Of a stretch of 64,000 bases of DNA, positions 62,074-64,000 are shown in pieces. Every line of letters begins with the position of its first letter. Within the stretch, counting starts at the first letter, position 1. The DNA comes from Smithella sp. (GTDB taxonomy: Bacteria > Desulfobacterota > Syntrophia > Syntrophales > Smithellaceae). The notes below the pieces were generated by a model. The model made no database searches, was not told the origin of the DNA, and was given only the letters and a program-made list of their open reading frames with translations. The stretch spans positions 1 to 64,000 of the forward strand of contig SCVW01000016.1 in assembly GCA_007244375.1 (NCBI GenBank), given 5' to 3'. The translations under genes were made by a program, and so were the position numbers.

Positions 62074-63072
62074 TTACCAAGGAATAAAGTGATACAGTTT
62101 GGCAAACATTTCATACACTTCGATCCAGTTTTGCAAATCTTTGGTCGACTTCAAATGTTCGCGTTTATTGACCATTACCCAGCTCATGTGCGCCGCACCG
62201 TCTTTACATGTGGAGCAATCGCGCGTCGCCGATGTACAGCAGCGATGAACTGTTTTCAAGTCCGATGCCCAGCGGGCGAAATGAATCAGGCGGCGGGGAC
62301 GGTTTTGTCTGTTATCCAGCGCTTCGGTCACGGAAGGACATTCACTCCAGCCAAAACTCCTTCCCATCATTTTTCCGGTAGTAATGACTTCGTGATAATA
62401 TTTGCAGGAAATGACTGTTCGCGGATATTTGTCCAGCATTTCATCCATTTCAAAACGCAAATCTCTCAGTTCTTCTTCACGCCAGGAAAAACCATCCACG
62501 CCTTCATCATTGGATAAAAGCTGCAAATGAACTTTTAAACCGACGTCGGCGATTCTTTTGATTACCGGTTCAATTTTCCCCACCTGACGCGGTGTAATCG
62601 TATAGAGATAATAAGTGTATTTGTCTCCTTCATAATTCTTACTGGAAACAGCAAAAGTATCACGTCCCCGAAGAACCTTTTCATCTTCACTGTTACCCCA
62701 CAACGAAATTCCCACCATCATATCGGGAAATCTATCGCGGGGAACCTTAATCAGGCCGTTGGTGGCACAATACGTAGGCAGGCGTTTGTAGAAAGCCTCG
62801 ACGCGCTCCATACACAAGGTCGGTTCGCCGCCGATGAGAATTGCCAGATTCACTCCACGCTCTTTTTCACGGTCGATAAAATCTTCCCACTTTTTAATAT
62901 CCATTTCTTCCACTGCCGCCTGATGTTCTCCCGAAGAGAAGAAAAAACATCCCTTGCAGCGCAAATTGCAGCGGTTGGTTACATCATATATGGAACTGCG
63001 GATATTCAAGTTGGAAATCCGTCTGTATCTTTCATGCCAATCTTTATCAAGTAATGAACTGACTGTTTTCAT
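62074..63072 (-). CDS. Radical SAM protein with SPASM-like end, ketosynthase cluster
   Basis: A 332-residue radical SAM protein. The cluster motif CxxxCxxC is in DVTNRCNLRCKGCFFFSSGE, followed by ILIGGEPTLCMERVE and GISLWGNSEDEKVL. The C-terminus has additional cysteines (RCCTSATRDCSTCKDG), suggesting a second iron-sulfur site of SPASM or twitch type. Such enzymes often modify peptides or lipid/natural-product chains. Nearly related protein at 63213, same order. Neighbouring ketosynthases suggest a role in tailoring the acyl product, but this is inference. Confidence 0.83.
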   Translation of the reverse strand: MKTVSSLLDKDWHERYRRISNLNIRSSIYDVTNRCNLRCKGCFFFSSGEHQAAVEEMDIKKWEDFIDREKERGVNLAILIGGEPTLCMERVEAFYKRLPTYCATNGLIKVPRDRFPDMMVGISLWGNSEDEKVLRGRDTFAVSSKNYEGDKYTYYLYTITPRQVGKIEPVIKRIADVGLKVHLQLLSNDEGVDGFSWREEELRDLRFEMDEMLDKYPRTVISCKYYHEVITTGKMMGRSFGWSECPSVTEALDNRQNRPRRLIHFARWASDLKTVHRCCTSATRDCSTCKDGAAHMSWVMVNKREHLKSTKDLQNWIEVYEMFAKLYHFIPW

Positions 63073-63118
63073 CAGAACTTCCTAATTTATATCATTTCGA
63101 CTTGACGTGCGAGCCGGC

Positions 63119-63209
63119 TGTCATTTCGACCCGGCGAATGCCGTGGAGAAATCTTATTTTCTAGTTGTTTCAAGATTCCTCACCCGCCGATGGCGGATTC
63201 GGAATGACA
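63119..63209. repeat. Gene-less short copy of the palindrome-ended element
   Basis: A 91-base unit between the two radical SAM genes: left end TGTCATTTCGACCCGGCGAA (63119), then GCCGTGGAGAAATCTTA, a 14-base spacer, and right end TTTCAAGATTCCTCACCC...GGCGGATTCGGAATGACA (63209). It matches the GIY-YIG element at both ends. A partial left-end copy (ATTTCGACTTGACGTGCGAG) abuts it at 63093-63112. Confidence 0.65.
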
Positions 63210-63212
63210 ACC

Positions 63213-64000
63213 TTAATTTATTGCCCCACACGGCGGTTCTACAATATCATTACAAAGATTTTTGCCTTTTTCGTACCCTATTACCCAAACCGCCAGATAG
63301 GTATCCACATAATCCAGCCAGGACTTGAAAGTTTCCACACTGTTTACATGACGGTAAAGACGCGCCGTAACAACCGCAGAACCGGCGGCGTAATGTCGGC
63401 AATCCACGCAATCCGTATCCGGCACACAACAGGCAACAGACCTGTCCCAGTTAAGATCTGTTCGGTATTGCCTGAAAGATCTTCCCAGTCCGATATCCTG
63501 CGAGGGATTCTGACGGGGATATGAACAACCGTAAAGATCATGCAAACCTTTCTTATGAGTGTGCGCTACTGCATTGTAAACGGAAAAAAGAACATTTTGC
63601 GGATATTTACCCAAAAGATCTATCATTGTCAATTGCGTCCGTTTAAGAGAGTCATCATCATGCCGCAGATTTCCCGTATAACCGACCGGTGAGGAAAAAA
63701 CATTAAAGGTCAATTTACAATTGTGGGCGACAAGCTCTTCGGTGACTTCTTTTACTTCATCAATATTATTCCGCGTAAAAGTATAAACAAAAACCGCGCG
63801 AGGATCATTTTCGTAATTCTCGATCTGCTTCTTTAAAAGGTTTTTAGCCTTTCTAATTCTCAGGCTGGTTTCATCATTTCCCCAAACGGAAATATGCAGC
63901 TTATAGCCGACCGAGTCCGGTATTTTTTTAAAGCCGTTGGTGGCGATGCTACCCAGCGGCATTTCCTGATAACAAACATCGAGCAATTCCGGAACCAGAG
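63213..64000 (-). CDS. Radical SAM protein, partial (runs off right edge)
   Basis: At least 262 residues; the N-terminal part with the 4Fe-4S motif lies beyond the window, since the frame stays open to base 64000 (LVPELLDVCYQEM). Visible parts parallel the 62074 protein: LHISVWGNDETSLRIR versus GISLWGNSEDEKVL, a region with FSVYNAVAHTHKKGLHDLYG, then a C-terminal cysteine group RSVACCVPDTDCVDCRHY. The two radical SAM genes are therefore paralogues in tandem, separated by a short repeat element. The role is unknown; see the ketosynthase cluster. Confidence 0.8.
   Translation of the reverse strand, partial: LVPELLDVCYQEMPLGSIATNGFKKIPDSVGYKLHISVWGNDETSLRIRKAKNLLKKQIENYENDPRAVFVYTFTRNNIDEVKEVTEELVAHNCKLTFNVFSSPVGYTGNLRHDDDSLKRTQLTMIDLLGKYPQNVLFSVYNAVAHTHKKGLHDLYGCSYPRQNPSQDIGLGRSFRQYRTDLNWDRSVACCVPDTDCVDCRHYAAGSAVVTARLYRHVNSVETFKSWLDYVDTYLAVWVIGYEKGKNLCNDIVEPPCGAIN

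Noticed and set aside
62089-62517. A 142-codon plus-strand frame.
   Set aside because: It is antisense to the well-supported radical SAM gene at 62074 and shows no family features.
60074-63209. CRISPR array made of repeated palindromes.
   Set aside because: Only three units of unequal length and irregular spacing, with gene content inside one; no cas genes.

Overview
This 64 kb window is bacterial chromosome, moderately AT-rich. The gene content suggests an anaerobic deltaproteobacterium of the Syntrophales (Syntrophus/Smithella) type: the block rpmH-rnpA-yidD-yidC-jag-mnmE, B12-binding radical SAM enzymes, an OFA-family carrier, a FadL-type outer-membrane protein and an AroD-AroE fusion. 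The taxonomic placement is inference from gene content, not from a search.

Left part (1-8.2 kb): an AtpZ/AtpI-like membrane protein, RNase P RNA (rnpB) on the minus strand with its own promoter, then rpmH, rnpA, yidD, yidC, jag and mnmE on the plus strand. After mnmE come minus-strand accessory genes: a secreted SRPBCC protein and a frameshifted glycosyltransferase-like gene.

8.2-19.8 kb is one long minus-strand operon for aromatic amino acids: aroF, aroB, pheA, aroDE (fused), aroA, aroK, aroC, tyrA, followed by a sirtuin, an NRDE protein, a NUDIX hydrolase and a histone-deacetylase-like protein. Its leader was not obvious as a gene. A consensus promoter is followed by a 32-codon peptide with eight aromatic residues in nine codons (YFYWFYTYF), then two tandem terminator hairpins that can form alternative pairings, then aroF. 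This is a textbook-like layout for ribosome-mediated attenuation by Tyr, Phe and Trp, and it is the strongest regulatory finding here.

20-33 kb: a GT-C-like membrane protein, two outer-membrane barrels, a metallophosphoesterase, tRNA-Thr(CGT), a PAS/HD-GYP protein and three tandem B12-binding radical SAM enzymes. 33-44 kb is a plus-strand surface-glycan or secondary-metabolite locus: Dpm/GtrB-like GT2, ATP-grasp ligase, SDR, FkbM methyltransferase, a second DAHP synthase (class II), a PF03706-type membrane protein, WecE aminotransferase, a paralogue of the GT-C-like protein and a WecD-like acetyltransferase. A class II DAHP synthase, translationally coupled to a methyltransferase inside such a locus, is unusual.

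44-57 kb holds an ABC exporter, a thioesterase, a HEAT protein, remnants of thiE and of a transposase, a TPR lipoprotein-like protein, an OFA transporter, a histidine kinase/response regulator pair, an MTA/SAH deaminase and a PfkB kinase. 57-64 kb (minus strand, running off the right edge) is a type II fatty-acid/polyketide-like cluster: plsY, a double-hotdog dehydratase, a thioesterase, two ketosynthases and two radical SAM enzymes. Between the two ketosynthases lies a small GIY-YIG nuclease gene inside a palindrome-ended element. Two gene-less short copies with the same ends lie nearby, which suggests an autonomous/non-autonomous mobile element pair.
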